The notes beneath the pieces are model-generated. The model saw only the letters and a list, made by a program, of their open reading frames with translations. It made no database searches and was not told the DNA's origin. Below are positions 43,230 through 51,865 of a stretch of 64,000 bases of DNA, in pieces (the first letter of the stretch is position 1; the number at the start of each line of letters is the position of its first letter). The position numbers and the translations under genes are program-made. Source of the stretch: Flavobacterium aestivum (GTDB taxonomy: Bacteria; Bacteroidota; Bacteroidia; Flavobacteriales; Flavobacteriaceae). The stretch lies in assembly GCF_026870175.2 (NCBI RefSeq), contig NZ_CP113977.2:2294001-2358000 (forward strand), in the 5' to 3' direction.

Positions 43230-43911
43230 TTTGCAGTTTTTCTTTTAAAATTCGCACCCCTTCTGAAGCTACATTTGGAATTACTTCTAGTGGGTTTCTA
43301 AGATTAGGGATTTTTATGGGTTTAGGATCGATATAATAAATAGGTGTTCCTTTTTTTGTAAAATCAATTAAACCGGCAGCCGGATAAACTTGTAGTGAAG
43401 TGCCAATAACCGCAAAATAATCGGCTTGTTCAGTTATTGTGATGGCTTCCTCAAGAGCGGGAACCTGCTCACCAAACCAAACAATATGCGGACGAAGTTG
43501 ATTACCTTGATGGTCAACATCTCCAAGATTTAAGTCGTCTTGCCAGTCCAGGATATAGTTTTCATTTTTGGAGCTTCGTACTTTTAATAATTGTCCGTGC
43601 AAATGGGTGATATTGGTACTTCCGGCTCGTTCGTGTAAATCATCTACATTTTGGGTAATGATATAAACGTCAAGATCATTTTCTAATTCAGCTAAAATCT
43701 GATGTCCTAAATTGGGCTGTACTTCTTTTAGCTGTTGGCGTCTTTGGTTATAAAAATCAAGTACTAAGGATGGGTTTTTGAACCAGCCTTCCGGAGTGGC
43801 AACATCCATTACATTATGACCTTCCCATAATCCGTCGCCATCGCGAAATGTTTTGATACCGCTTTCGGCGCTAATTCCGGCACCGGTAAGAACTACTAAT
43901 TTCTTTTTCAT
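43219..43911 (-). CDS. cobB: NAD-dependent deacylase (sirtuin), zinc-site cysteines absent
   Basis: A 230-residue sirtuin: GAGISAESGIKTFRDGDGLW (NAD binding), ITQNVDDLHERAG, HLHG with the catalytic His, and VIGTSLQVYPAAGL. FYNQRRQQL has the Tyr-x-x-Arg pair of class III enzymes, which remove succinyl and malonyl groups as well as acetyl. The usual four zinc-binding Cys between the HLHG and RPHIVWFGE blocks are replaced (VRSSKNENYILDWQDDLNLG), and the whole protein has no Cys. Activity on acyl-lysine is inferred. Confidence 0.93.
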   Translation of the reverse strand: MKKKLVVLTGAGISAESGIKTFRDGDGLWEGHNVMDVATPEGWFKNPSLVLDFYNQRRQQLKEVQPNLGHQILAELENDLDVYIITQNVDDLHERAGSTNITHLHGQLLKVRSSKNENYILDWQDDLNLGDVDHQGNQLRPHIVWFGEQVPALEEAITITEQADYFAVIGTSLQVYPAAGLIDFTKKGTPIYYIDPKPIKIPNLRNPLEVIPNVASEGVRILKEKLQTNL

Positions 43912-44069
43912 TTTATTTAGTCAATAGGCATTAGAGAATAGGCAATAGTGGGTAACAATTTGCGGAGAACTTCTGACTTAATCTCTAATTTGTTTTTATT
44001 GTCAAAAATAATTAAAAACAGTTAGAAAAAGGCTAATGCCTAAAGACTATTCACTATTGTCTTTTTTAG

Positions 44070-44077
44070 TATTTTTG
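44070..44077 (+). promoter_or_regulatory. -7 element TATTTTTG upstream of trmH-like gene
   Basis: Exact TAnnTTTG match 18 bp before the ATG. The upstream spacer 43921-44060 repeats short blocks (aggcattag, ggcaatagtg) in direct and inverted copies. Confidence 0.45.
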
Positions 44078-44095
44078 CCAAAAAAATAATACGCA

Positions 44096-44746
44096 ATGAT
44101 TGATTTAGATTACCTCAATTATCTTGAAAATATAATAACAGAAAACAGAAAAGAAAATTTTTTGAAAGTATTACAAAACAGAACTAAACATTTTACGGTT
44201 GCTGTTGAAGATGTTTTTCAGATGCATAATGCTAGTGCGGTAATGCGTAGTTGTGAGGTTTTTGGTGTTCAGGAACTGCATGTTATAGAGGAGCGTTTTG
44301 GTAAAAGAATTGATAAGCAAATCGCGATGGGTGCCCAAAAATGGGTTGATATTTCAGCTTACGACAGTGCAGCCAATTGTATTGATACATTAAAGAGCAG
44401 GGGATACCAAATTATAGCGACAACACCTCATGCAAATGATTGTTTGCTGGAGGATTTTGATATTTCTAAACCAAGTGCTTTGTTTTTTGGTACTGAAAAA
44501 GAAGGATTGTCTGAAGAGATTATCCAGAAAGCTGATGGTTTTCTTAAAATTCCGATGGTAGGTTTTACGGAGAGTTTGAATATCTCGGTTTCGGCTGCGA
44601 TTGTTATTCAGAACCTGACCAATAGATTGCGTAATTCTGATGTCAACTGGCAGTTGACAGAGGAAGAAATTCTGGAGAAAAGACTGGATTGGACCCGAAA
44701 ATCCATCAGGGATATTAAGCGAATCGAGGCGAGGTATTATCAGTAA
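44096..44746 (+). CDS. trmH: tRNA (guanosine-2'-O)-methyltransferase, TrmH-like
   Basis: A 216-residue SpoU/SPOUT methylase: LQNRTKHFTVAVEDVFQMHN, NASAVMRSCEVFGVQELHVI (motif 1), ALFFGTEKEGLSEEIIQKAD (motif 2) and LKIPMVGFTESLNISVSAAI (motif 3, the knot and AdoMet site). TrmH methylates G18 of the D-loop. Length fits TrmH (about 220). Confidence 0.92.
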   Translation: MIDLDYLNYLENIITENRKENFLKVLQNRTKHFTVAVEDVFQMHNASAVMRSCEVFGVQELHVIEERFGKRIDKQIAMGAQKWVDISAYDSAANCIDTLKSRGYQIIATTPHANDCLLEDFDISKPSALFFGTEKEGLSEEIIQKADGFLKIPMVGFTESLNISVSAAIVIQNLTNRLRNSDVNWQLTEEEILEKRLDWTRKSIRDIKRIEARYYQ

Positions 44747-44801
44747 GCGATATTCTGTTTGTTGTTTTTAAGCTTTAGGTAAACATTTTTTGACGTCAAA
44801 T

Positions 44802-45836
44802 TTATTTAAAATCTATTTTGTCGATGAGTTCTCCTTTTTTTAAATAATAAGCTTCAAACGATTTGGATCCTATTTCATAAACGGCCTCAATTATTATTTT
44901 GTCAGCAGTTTTGTTCTTTTCTAAAACTAATTTTTGTTGGGATTTAGTTAAGTCGGTCAAACTAATTGATTGCTCAAATTCAAAACCTTCATCATAGGCG
45001 AACTCAAGAGCAAAATTGCTGTTTTGCCATTTTAAAATGGTTTCTATTCCTTTTGACTTTGCATTGGTGCTAATAACTGCTTGATTGGCATTAAATAGAT
45101 TGGTGCTAGATTGGGTTAGCATTAAAAATCCAGAAATTACCATGGCGAAATAGCCTATTTTTTTAAATATAAATTCACTCAAAAAAGGTAAAATCCATTT
45201 CATTGACCAAGTAGAAAGTATTGCTGCAATTGCAACTACTATACCAACGGAAATAACTTCATAAGTGATCAAACCAAATAAGGTGTAGAGTACTATTTTT
45301 ACCAAATGGAGTATGATTTCGTTAGCAGCTCTTGTGGCTACAATTTCTTCTTTAGAAAGACCGTAGCGCAAATAAAATTTATTAAATAAAAGACCAACTG
45401 CACCAGTTAGTCCTGATAGAAATCCTGCAGAAAACCCAATGAGGGACAAGACGTAATTTTTAGGTTTTTCGGTATTATCTAATTCTTTTGGCTTTTTAAA
45501 AACAAAAGGTAAGTTGCTAACCAAAAAGAGTCCCATGACAATTTCTAAATATATTGGGTTTACATATTTGAGTAGCCATGCCCCGAGCCAAACTGCTGGA
45601 AGTGCTGCGGGTACAAAATATTTTACAATAGGCCAGCAAATGTTTTTCTTAAAAACTATTATTCTGGAAGCTGAGCTTGTAAATGTTCCAATCGATAATG
45701 CGGCGGGAACTTGGGAAATAGGCAAAAGTCGTCCTAATAAAGGAATGAGCATTAATCCTGCGCCACCTCCGCAGATAGCACTGATAGAAAAGGCTAAAAA
45801 GCTAAAAATGAAAATGAGTATTAGAGTGTTTTCCAT
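44802..45836 (-). CDS. TauE/SafE family permease with extra C-terminal domain
   Basis: A 344-residue protein. Residues 1-245 have about eight membrane segments with the TauE/SafE pattern (GGGAGLMLIPLLGRLLPISQ, GFSAGFLSGLTGAVGLLFNK); members export sulfite, sulfoacetate or other organic anions. The C-terminal 95 residues (after TNLFNANQAV) are soluble and not part of the usual family (about 250 residues), containing FALEFAYDEGFEFEQSISLT. Their role is unknown. Confidence 0.85.
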   Translation of the reverse strand: MENTLILIFIFSFLAFSISAICGGGAGLMLIPLLGRLLPISQVPAALSIGTFTSSASRIIVFKKNICWPIVKYFVPAALPAVWLGAWLLKYVNPIYLEIVMGLFLVSNLPFVFKKPKELDNTEKPKNYVLSLIGFSAGFLSGLTGAVGLLFNKFYLRYGLSKEEIVATRAANEIILHLVKIVLYTLFGLITYEVISVGIVVAIAAILSTWSMKWILPFLSEFIFKKIGYFAMVISGFLMLTQSSTNLFNANQAVISTNAKSKGIETILKWQNSNFALEFAYDEGFEFEQSISLTDLTKSQQKLVLEKNKTADKIIIEAVYEIGSKSFEAYYLKKGELIDKIDFK

Positions 45837-45844
45837 AGGGGGAG

Positions 45845-45880
45845 TGCTAAAATCATTTGGATGATTTTAATTTAGCATTT
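45845..45880 (-). terminator. Hairpin between two minus-strand genes
   Basis: Stem tgctaaaatcat / atgatttt-aatttagca just upstream of the permease start and after the stop of the preceding gene. It may end the upstream transcript or fold in the permease leader. Confidence 0.5.
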
Positions 45881-45918
45881 AAATTTTGGTATTAAAAAAA
45901 TTAGGAAAAAAGTAACTC

Positions 45919-46686
45919 TTAGTTCTTTTTCAAGATCTTATATTGTTCATAGCAACCACTTATGGCATCCATGATTTGAAGGTCATTAGCAGTTTTTATA
46001 AAAGCTTCGGAATAGCTGCATCGAGTTAATATTTCTGCAATTTCGTCTTGGGAGACTCCTAGTAATAATGAAATGGTTTCCCTGTCATATTTGGTTTCTA
46101 ATAGGTTTCTTACGGTGTCATCTTTTCGCATTTCCCTAAGCTTTTTGAGCTGTTGGGGTCTCTTCCCAAAGACATTGTAGAGCATATCAGCAGGATTAAA
46201 TATGGAGCCGAGTACTTTTCCAAAAGCTTCAGGTGCATATTGACCTCCTTCATAACCTTGATTTAAACCCGAAATACTATAACGGTAATCTTCTTTTATG
46301 GGGATTAATTTTGAGTCGATTTCCAGATATCCAGTAAGGTAATAAGGGCTTATGACCACTTCTTTTAAAGCGATTGCCTTTTGGGTCAATTGAATAGTTG
46401 TTTTTTTGTTTTTTATCCAGTCATTGGTCACTCTAACTCGTAAAGACTCAAAGCCAAGAAGTGTGATGTGTAAGGTGTCACTTTGGGTTACAGCAATCTC
46501 AAAATTACCTTTGTCATCCGTAGTGGTACCGGTAACTTGATTGATATTGATGATGTTTACGCTGGCTAAAGGGGTGCCGGTATTGTCGCTAATAATTGTA
46601 CCAGAGACTTTTTGTGGAGTATCAGTAGTTTGAGCTACTGCACTTATGGAAGCAATTACAAATAAAAAAACTACAAAATATTTCAT
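45919..46686 (-). CDS. CarboxypepD_reg-like domain envelope protein
   Basis: A 255-residue protein with signal peptide MKYFVVFLFVIASISAVAQ. Residues 25-105 are a carboxypeptidase-regulatory-like beta-sandwich (SGTIISDNTGTPLASVNIIN, TTDDKGNFEIAVTQSDTLHI), the module found at the start of TonB-dependent receptors. The rest (YRYSISGLNQGYEGGQYAPE, GSIFNPADMLYNVFGKRPQQ) is helical and conserved in Bacteroidota. Probably periplasmic; function unknown. Confidence 0.82.
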   Translation of the reverse strand: MKYFVVFLFVIASISAVAQTTDTPQKVSGTIISDNTGTPLASVNIININQVTGTTTDDKGNFEIAVTQSDTLHITLLGFESLRVRVTNDWIKNKKTTIQLTQKAIALKEVVISPYYLTGYLEIDSKLIPIKEDYRYSISGLNQGYEGGQYAPEAFGKVLGSIFNPADMLYNVFGKRPQQLKKLREMRKDDTVRNLLETKYDRETISLLLGVSQDEIAEILTRCSYSEAFIKTANDLQIMDAISGCYEQYKILKKN

Positions 46687-46775
46687 AAACTGTTTTAAAG
46701 CTTTAAAAGTAGTAAAACAGGATTAAATATTTTGTAGTTCCAGTATAATTATAAGAAAATTAACAATCGGAATTG

Positions 46776-48680
46776 TTAGTCTCTTCTTGGTCTTCTTGAT
46801 CTTGATGAATCACCAAAGCCTTCAGAACGTCTAGGTGCTCTTTCTGATGAACCTTCTCTTGAAGATCTGTCTGATGAAAAACCACCATCTCTTCTTGAAC
46901 CTGAGTTTCTTTCTGATCTAAAACCACCTTCTCTAGAAGATGAACCTCTGTCACCTCTAAAACCACCTTCTCTTCTTGGTGCAAAGCTACCTTCTCTTCT
47001 TGAAGAGCTTCTTCCTCCAAATCCACCAGAATTTCTTCCGTTATGGTCACGTCTTCCGCCACCATCATTTTTAGAAATTTCAACATTGATACGACGACCT
47101 TCTAATTGTACGTTGTTCAATATGTCCATTACTTTATCAGTGTGTTCTGGATCAGTGTTAAAGAAAGAGAAACCTTCTTTTACATCTACTTTGAATACGT
47201 CATCACGACCTAAGTCTAATGTTTCTTTCAAGTAGTCTTTTAATGACATCCAATCGAAATTGTCTCTAGAACCAATATTTACAAAGTATCTTGTAGCACC
47301 ACCATTGTTGTTTGCTCTTGGCTCTCTATCGTCACCACGATCGCGTCTATCTGAAGATTGACTAGTGATGTCTCTGTTTTTCTTGTAGTAAGCAATAAAA
47401 CGGTTAAATTCTACTGAAACCATTTTCTTGATTAATTCTTCTTTAGATAAACCTTCTAATACATCATTGATAGCAGGTAAGTAGTTGTCAATTTCGTGAT
47501 CAACTTCAGTATCTTTAATTTTATTAGCTAAGTGTAATAATTGGATTTCGCAGATTTCAATTCCAGAAGGGATTGTTTTTTCTTCGAATTTTTGTTTAAT
47601 GATTCTTTCGATTGCAGAAATCTTACGTAATTCACTTTTAGTTACAATTACGATAGATGTACCTAATTTACCTGCACGACCAGTACGTCCTGAACGGTGA
47701 TTGTAAGTTTCTACTTCGTCCGGCAATTGGTAGTTTACTACGTGAGTTACATTATCAACGTCAATTCCACGAGCAGCAACATCAGTTGCAACAAGCATTT
47801 GGATTTGTCTTCCTCTAAAAGATTTCATAACCCCATCACGTTGCGCTTGAGATAAATCTCCGTGTAATGCAGCAGCGCTGTATCCGTCTTCGATTAATTT
47901 TTCGGCAACCGCTTGAGTGTCACGTTTTGTTCTACAAAAAACTACAGAGAAAATGTCTGGATTGGCATCTGCCAAACGTTTCAAAGCTTCGTAACGATCA
48001 CGTGCATTTACAAGGTAAAATTCGTGTGATACAGTAGCTGAACCAGAGTTTTTGGTTCCTACAGTAATTTCTTGTGGGTTAGACATAAATTGTTTTCCAA
48101 TTCGTGCCACTTCAGCAGGCATAGTTGCAGAAAACAACCATGTGTTTTTTTCGTCAGGTGTAGTAGAAAGGATGTTTACGATATCTTCGTAGAAACCCAT
48201 GTTCAACATTTCGTCTGCTTCGTCAAGGATGCAATAGTTAATTTGAGAAATGTTTACCAAGCCTCTGTTAATCATATCTTGCATTCTTCCTGGAGTTGCT
48301 ACAATAATTTGTGCCCCTCTTTTAATGTCTCTCGCTTGTTCTGTAATGCTAGCCCCACCGTAAACTGCTACTACATTTATACCTTTTTCGTATTTTGAGT
48401 AGTTTTTAAGTTCGTTGGCAATCTGCAAACACAATTCACGTGTTGGAGATAAAATTAATGCTTGTGTATTTCTGTTGTTGGCATCAATTTTCTGAATAAC
48501 TGGAAAACCAAACGCTGCCGTTTTCCCTGTCCCTGTTTGAGCTAACGCAACTAAATCTGTATCTTTTTCCAATAATAGGGGAATCGCTTTCTCCTGTACT
48601 TCGCTCGGATTTTCAAATCCTAGATCTAAAATCGCCTTCAGTAACGATTCACTCAATCCTAATTGTTCAAATTTATTCAT
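46776..48680 (-). CDS. deaD: DEAD-box RNA helicase with RGG-rich tail
   Basis: A 634-residue protein from the ATG at 48680. Q motif (FEQLGLSESLLKAILDLGFE), Walker A AQTGTGKT, PTRELC, DEAD, SAT, and HRSGRTGRAG are all present. Residues about 470-545 are the RNA-binding DbpA/CsdA-type domain (FVNIGSRDNFDWMSLKDYLK), and from 560 the tail is Arg/Gly/Ser-rich (SSREGGFRSERNSGSRRDGG). CsdA/DeaD helicases act in ribosome assembly and cold growth. Exact paralogue identity is not certain. Confidence 0.95.
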   Translation of the reverse strand: MNKFEQLGLSESLLKAILDLGFENPSEVQEKAIPLLLEKDTDLVALAQTGTGKTAAFGFPVIQKIDANNRNTQALILSPTRELCLQIANELKNYSKYEKGINVVAVYGGASITEQARDIKRGAQIIVATPGRMQDMINRGLVNISQINYCILDEADEMLNMGFYEDIVNILSTTPDEKNTWLFSATMPAEVARIGKQFMSNPQEITVGTKNSGSATVSHEFYLVNARDRYEALKRLADANPDIFSVVFCRTKRDTQAVAEKLIEDGYSAAALHGDLSQAQRDGVMKSFRGRQIQMLVATDVAARGIDVDNVTHVVNYQLPDEVETYNHRSGRTGRAGKLGTSIVIVTKSELRKISAIERIIKQKFEEKTIPSGIEICEIQLLHLANKIKDTEVDHEIDNYLPAINDVLEGLSKEELIKKMVSVEFNRFIAYYKKNRDITSQSSDRRDRGDDREPRANNNGGATRYFVNIGSRDNFDWMSLKDYLKETLDLGRDDVFKVDVKEGFSFFNTDPEHTDKVMDILNNVQLEGRRINVEISKNDGGGRRDHNGRNSGGFGGRSSSRREGSFAPRREGGFRGDRGSSSREGGFRSERNSGSRRDGGFSSDRSSREGSSERAPRRSEGFGDSSRSRRPRRD

Positions 48681-48885
48681 ATGTATTTTTAAAATAGGGT
48701 GCAAAATTACTGTTTATAATTCATATAAACTAATGCTATTTTAAGATTTAATGATTTATTAGTATTTGATAATCAGTGTATTGTGATTTGAATTTTCTAT
48801 TTTGGACTTTAAATTTTAAATTTTAGTCTGAAATTACGTCTCATATATTTAAATTTTAATGTAAAATATGTTGCATTTTGAACAA

Positions 48886-49464
48886 TTATTTGTTTTCTTT
48901 CAAAAAACGGATTAGTTCTTGAGTGGCTATCCCTCGGTGGCTGATTTTGTTTTTTGTTTCTAATGGTAATTGAGCAAAAGTTTCTTGGTAATTTTCAGGT
49001 CTAAAAATAGGATCGTATCCAAAACCTTGATTCCCTGATTTTTCTAAAGTGATTTCACCTCGTGCAATACCTGTAAAAAGATATTGTTTCCCTTTTAGGT
49101 TTAATGTGATTACTGTTTTAAATTGTGCTTTTCTATTGCTTTTGTCTTTTAAATTCAAAAGTAATTTTGTCATGTTGTCTTCAGCAGAACGTTGCTCTCC
49201 TGCATAGCGAGCAGAGTACACACCAGGTTCACCATTGAGTGCATCAACTTCAAGTCCTGTATCGTCAGCAAAACAATCGTAGCCATATTTTTGGGTTACA
49301 TAATCGGCCTTCATTATAGCGTTTTCTTCAATAGTATCAGCGGTTTCGGGAATTTCTTCGTGACAGCCAATGCTTTCGAGACTAATGATTTCTATGCTAT
49401 CAGGGAGCATGCTTTGTATTTCTTTTATTTTATTAGGGTTGTTGGTGGCGAATACGATTTTCAT
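48886..49464 (-). CDS. rdgB: XTP/dITP diphosphatase (RdgB/Ham1)
   Basis: A 192-residue enzyme that hydrolyses non-canonical purine triphosphates to keep inosine and xanthosine out of nucleic acids. Signatures: [20 protein letters not shown] (SxNxxK type), [20 protein letters not shown] and [21 protein letters not shown], and [10 protein letters not shown]. Length fits the family. Confidence 0.96.
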   Translation of the reverse strand: MKIVFATNNPNKIKEIQSMLPDSIEIISLESIGCHEEIPETADTIEENAIMKADYVTQKYGYDCFADDTGLEVDALNGEPGVYSARYAGEQRSAEDNMTKLLLNLKDKSNRKAQFKTVITLNLKGKQYLFTGIARGEITLEKSGNQGFGYDPIFRPENYQETFAQLPLETKNKISHRGIATQELIRFLKENK

Positions 49465-49702
49465 TACTTATTTTTTTATTGATGCAAAAATACATTGTTT
49501 TAAAATAGACTAGTTTTTTGTCCTGAATATTTTTTCATTTGAGGCATTTTGCTTTACTAGACTTAATTTAAATCATCGTAAGTAGTTACGTCAATACCTT
49601 ATTTAGTAAAAATTATCTGTAGGTAAATATCTTGATGATTTGTTTTTTTATTAAGCTTTTTTATATGTAATATTGTGCTTTAATTAATAAAAAATAAAAA
49701 AA

Positions 49703-50131
49703 ATGAAAAAATTAAGTGTTTTATTTGTTTCTGTGTTGGCATTAGGAATGTCATTTGTATCTTGTAGTAAAGATGATGATAAAGAAGCTTCTATTGAAGG
49801 GAAGTGGAATTATTCAACTGCAGCTATAACTACAAATGGTATTGAAGTGCCATTCAATGATTATATTGATAATCAAGCTAATTGTGCTAAAGATTATTTA
49901 GAACTTAAAACTGCTGGAGTAGCTAATTCTGGTGAATACAGTTCAGATTGTAAACTTACTGTTGATACAGGAACTTGGAAAAAAGACGGAAATAAACTTA
50001 CTGTTGTGAGTGATGGTGAATCTACATCTTTCGAAGTAGTAAGTGTTACGGATTCAACTTTGAAATTAAAAGTTTCTTATAGTGAGGGAGGAGTTGCATT
50101 AACAGTTATCGTAACATTGGTTAAAGCATAA
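49703..50131 (+). CDS. Lipocalin-like lipoprotein
   Basis: A 142-residue protein with lipoprotein signal MKKLSVLFVSVLALGMSFVS then C, followed by the acidic export-type sequence SKDDDKEAS. The mature domain is beta-rich: IEGKWNYSTAAITTNGIEVP, GTWKKDGNKLTVVSDGESTS, the pattern of flavobacterial lipocalin-like proteins. Ligand unknown. Confidence 0.8.
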   Translation: MKKLSVLFVSVLALGMSFVSCSKDDDKEASIEGKWNYSTAAITTNGIEVPFNDYIDNQANCAKDYLELKTAGVANSGEYSSDCKLTVDTGTWKKDGNKLTVVSDGESTSFEVVSVTDSTLKLKVSYSEGGVALTVIVTLVKA

Positions 50132-50196
50132 ATTTTATTATTTAATTTTGGAAGGCTGATATCAGTATAAAGAAATTAAAGAATAATAAAAATTAG

Positions 50197-50233
50197 GCAG
50201 TAGTAAGCAGTTGTTTACTACTGCTTTTTTTTT
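50197..50233 (+). terminator. Terminator of lipocalin-like gene
   Basis: Stem gcagtagtaa / ttactactgc with a run of T. Confidence 0.85.
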
Positions 50234-50349
50234 ACATATAGTTATAATCCCGATTTTAATAATTGAATAAAGTAATTTATCTGCAAAATCTGATGCGTTA
50301 AAATGAGGTTAAAGTGTTGTTTTATATGTGTTTAGATGTGAATATGTTG

Positions 50350-50517
50350 TAAATTTGATTGTGGTTTTGATTAATTACTTGAGTATATAATATCACAAAT
50401 ATTTCAATATTAGAAAAAGTATCTCAATAGTCAGCTATACACAGGTTTAGGGTATAAGTTAGATAATGATAAATCAGAACGACAAATTAGAGAGCGGTAG
50501 TACCGCTCTCTTTTTTA
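50350..50517 (+). ncRNA. Candidate small RNA ending in an orphan terminator
   Basis: A -7 element TAAATTTG (50350-50357) is followed about 130 bp later by a strong hairpin (agagcggta / taccgctct) and T run at 50487-50517. No coding gene ends there on the + strand. The product would be about 150 nt. There is no clear -33 element, so this is tentative. Confidence 0.3.
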
Positions 50518-50663
50518 TGGTATATGCTAATGTCTTGTTAGATTGGTTAAATTATCAGGGAAATATTAATAGCACTATATCGATTGTAAACAATTGTTTT
50601 TTCATTATTGAAAGAGTTTAAAAGTTAATATTCGATATGGCTACTTTTATTTCTAAACAAAGA

Positions 50664-51452
50664 CTAGGTATAGCGCAATCGTACATATACATGTTTGATT
50701 CCTTTTTTATCGGAGTCTCTTTCGTCTATTTCTAGGATATCTGTTAGAGATTTGAGCATTGGAGTAAGTTTGTTGAACCCGAAGCTTCTTGGGTCGAATT
50801 CGGGTTTTTTCTTTACGATTAAGTTTCCAACATCGCCTAAGAAAGCCCATCCGTCATCATCTCCAATGGCGTCAATGGTGTCTTCTATTAATTCGATGGT
50901 TTTATTGTCTACTTTTATAGTCGTCTCTTTTGAAGCAGCTTTTTTGGTTTCTTTAGGATCTGCTGTAGGAGCAGAAACGGTTTGTTTCGTTTTTTTCTTT
51001 TTGATGGCACCTTCTAAAACTTCTATATAAATAAAACGGTCGCAAGCTACAATAAAAGGATTTGGAGTTTTTTTCTCGCCAATCCCAATTACTTTCATAC
51101 CCGATTCTCGTAATCGTATGGCTAGTCTGGTAAAATCACTATCGCTGGAAACGATACAAAAACCATCGACTTTGTCTGAATACAATAAATCCATTGCATC
51201 GATTATCAAGGCTGAATCGGAGGAATTTTTTCCGATTGTATAACTATATTGTTGGATTGGTGTAATGGCGTGTTCGAGTAAAACTGATTTCCAACCACTG
51301 GCATTGGGTTTGGTCCAATCACCATAAATGCGTTTAGTGGTGGGTGTGCCATATTTAGCGATTTCTTCCATCATTCCTTTTACATTACTGTAAGGAACAT
51401 TGTCGGCATCAATGAGTACGGCGAGTTTTAGTTCTTTTGTATTTTGGGACAT
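50664..51452 (-). CDS. NYN-domain protein with OST-HTH/LOTUS domain
   Basis: A 262-residue protein from the ATG at 51452. Residues 8-150 are a NYN (PIN-like) domain with acidic residues in LAVLIDADNVPYS, SDSALIIDAMDLLYS and GFCIVSSDSDFTRLAIRLRE. A Lys-rich linker follows, and residues 185-262 are a LOTUS/OST-HTH domain (TIELIEDTIDAIGDDDGWAF, LTPMLKSLTDILEIDERDSD). Such proteins are predicted RNA-binding or RNA-cutting factors, related to eukaryotic MARF1/TDRD5 modules. Confidence 0.92.
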   Translation of the reverse strand: MSQNTKELKLAVLIDADNVPYSNVKGMMEEIAKYGTPTTKRIYGDWTKPNASGWKSVLLEHAITPIQQYSYTIGKNSSDSALIIDAMDLLYSDKVDGFCIVSSDSDFTRLAIRLRESGMKVIGIGEKKTPNPFIVACDRFIYIEVLEGAIKKKKTKQTVSAPTADPKETKKAASKETTIKVDNKTIELIEDTIDAIGDDDGWAFLGDVGNLIVKKKPEFDPRSFGFNKLTPMLKSLTDILEIDERDSDKKGIKHVYVRLRYT

Positions 51453-51577
51453 ACTGAATTGTTTTAGATTTTGTATTGTTCTGATTATCAATTTTTGGAT
51501 TTTTCGTATTAAAATTATAATCGAAACTGATTCAAATATACACGTTTTTATTGAAGATTATTGTTGATTCCTACAAT

Positions 51578-51720
51578 TAGCCCTGATGGTAATGGAAAGC
51601 CTCTATGGAAGAAATCTATTTTTTCCTGTGCCGGCAGAGCGACCAAAGGAAGCTCCTGCCAGCGCATTAGAAAAAAAGGTTTGTGACGGAGAGCTTGAAG
51701 TGAACAGCAGGAATTGCTTC
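51578..51720 (+). repeat. Dispersed intergenic repeat, copy 2
   Basis: Starts tagccctgat like the copy at 562 and keeps the same order of blocks: ggaaagcct, a T-rich tttttcctg segment, agagcgacca, gaagctcc, agcgcattagaaaaaa, gtgacggagagc and a closing acagcagg. It fills most of the 412-bp spacer before the PLP enzyme gene. Confidence 0.7.
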
Positions 51721-51818
51721 TTATTTTATTTTTCTTTGGGTAAAATAATTGATTTTTAGGTATTTTTTGGGAAGTAAAAATAATTTTGCTTTCAATACGC
51801 TAATAAATTTTAAATAAT

Positions 51819-51826
51819 TAATTTTG
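51819..51826 (+). promoter_or_regulatory. -7 element TAATTTTG upstream of alpha-oxoamine synthase gene
   Basis: Exact TAnnTTTG match 39 bp before the ATG; the -33 element is unclear. Confidence 0.45.
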
Positions 51827-51865
51827 CAGCTTCTTAAAAATTAATATTAGTAGATACAATATATT

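Larger units (their letters stand above)
50132..50663. other. 532-bp intergenic region with two terminators
   Basis: It holds the terminator of the lipocalin-like gene (50197-50233) and a second, orphan terminator (50487-50517) preceded by a TAAATTTG element at 50350-50357. No credible protein gene was seen. Confidence 0.6.

Noticed and set aside
43921..44062. Repeated aggcattag / ggcaatagtg blocks before the trmH-like gene as an attachment site
   Set aside because: The blocks are short, their order differs between the two sides, and no integrase or foreign segment lies between them; more likely simple spacer repeats.
50467..50622. A 51-codon + frame starting at 50467
   Set aside because: It runs straight through the strong terminator hairpin at 50487-50517 and has no conserved features.
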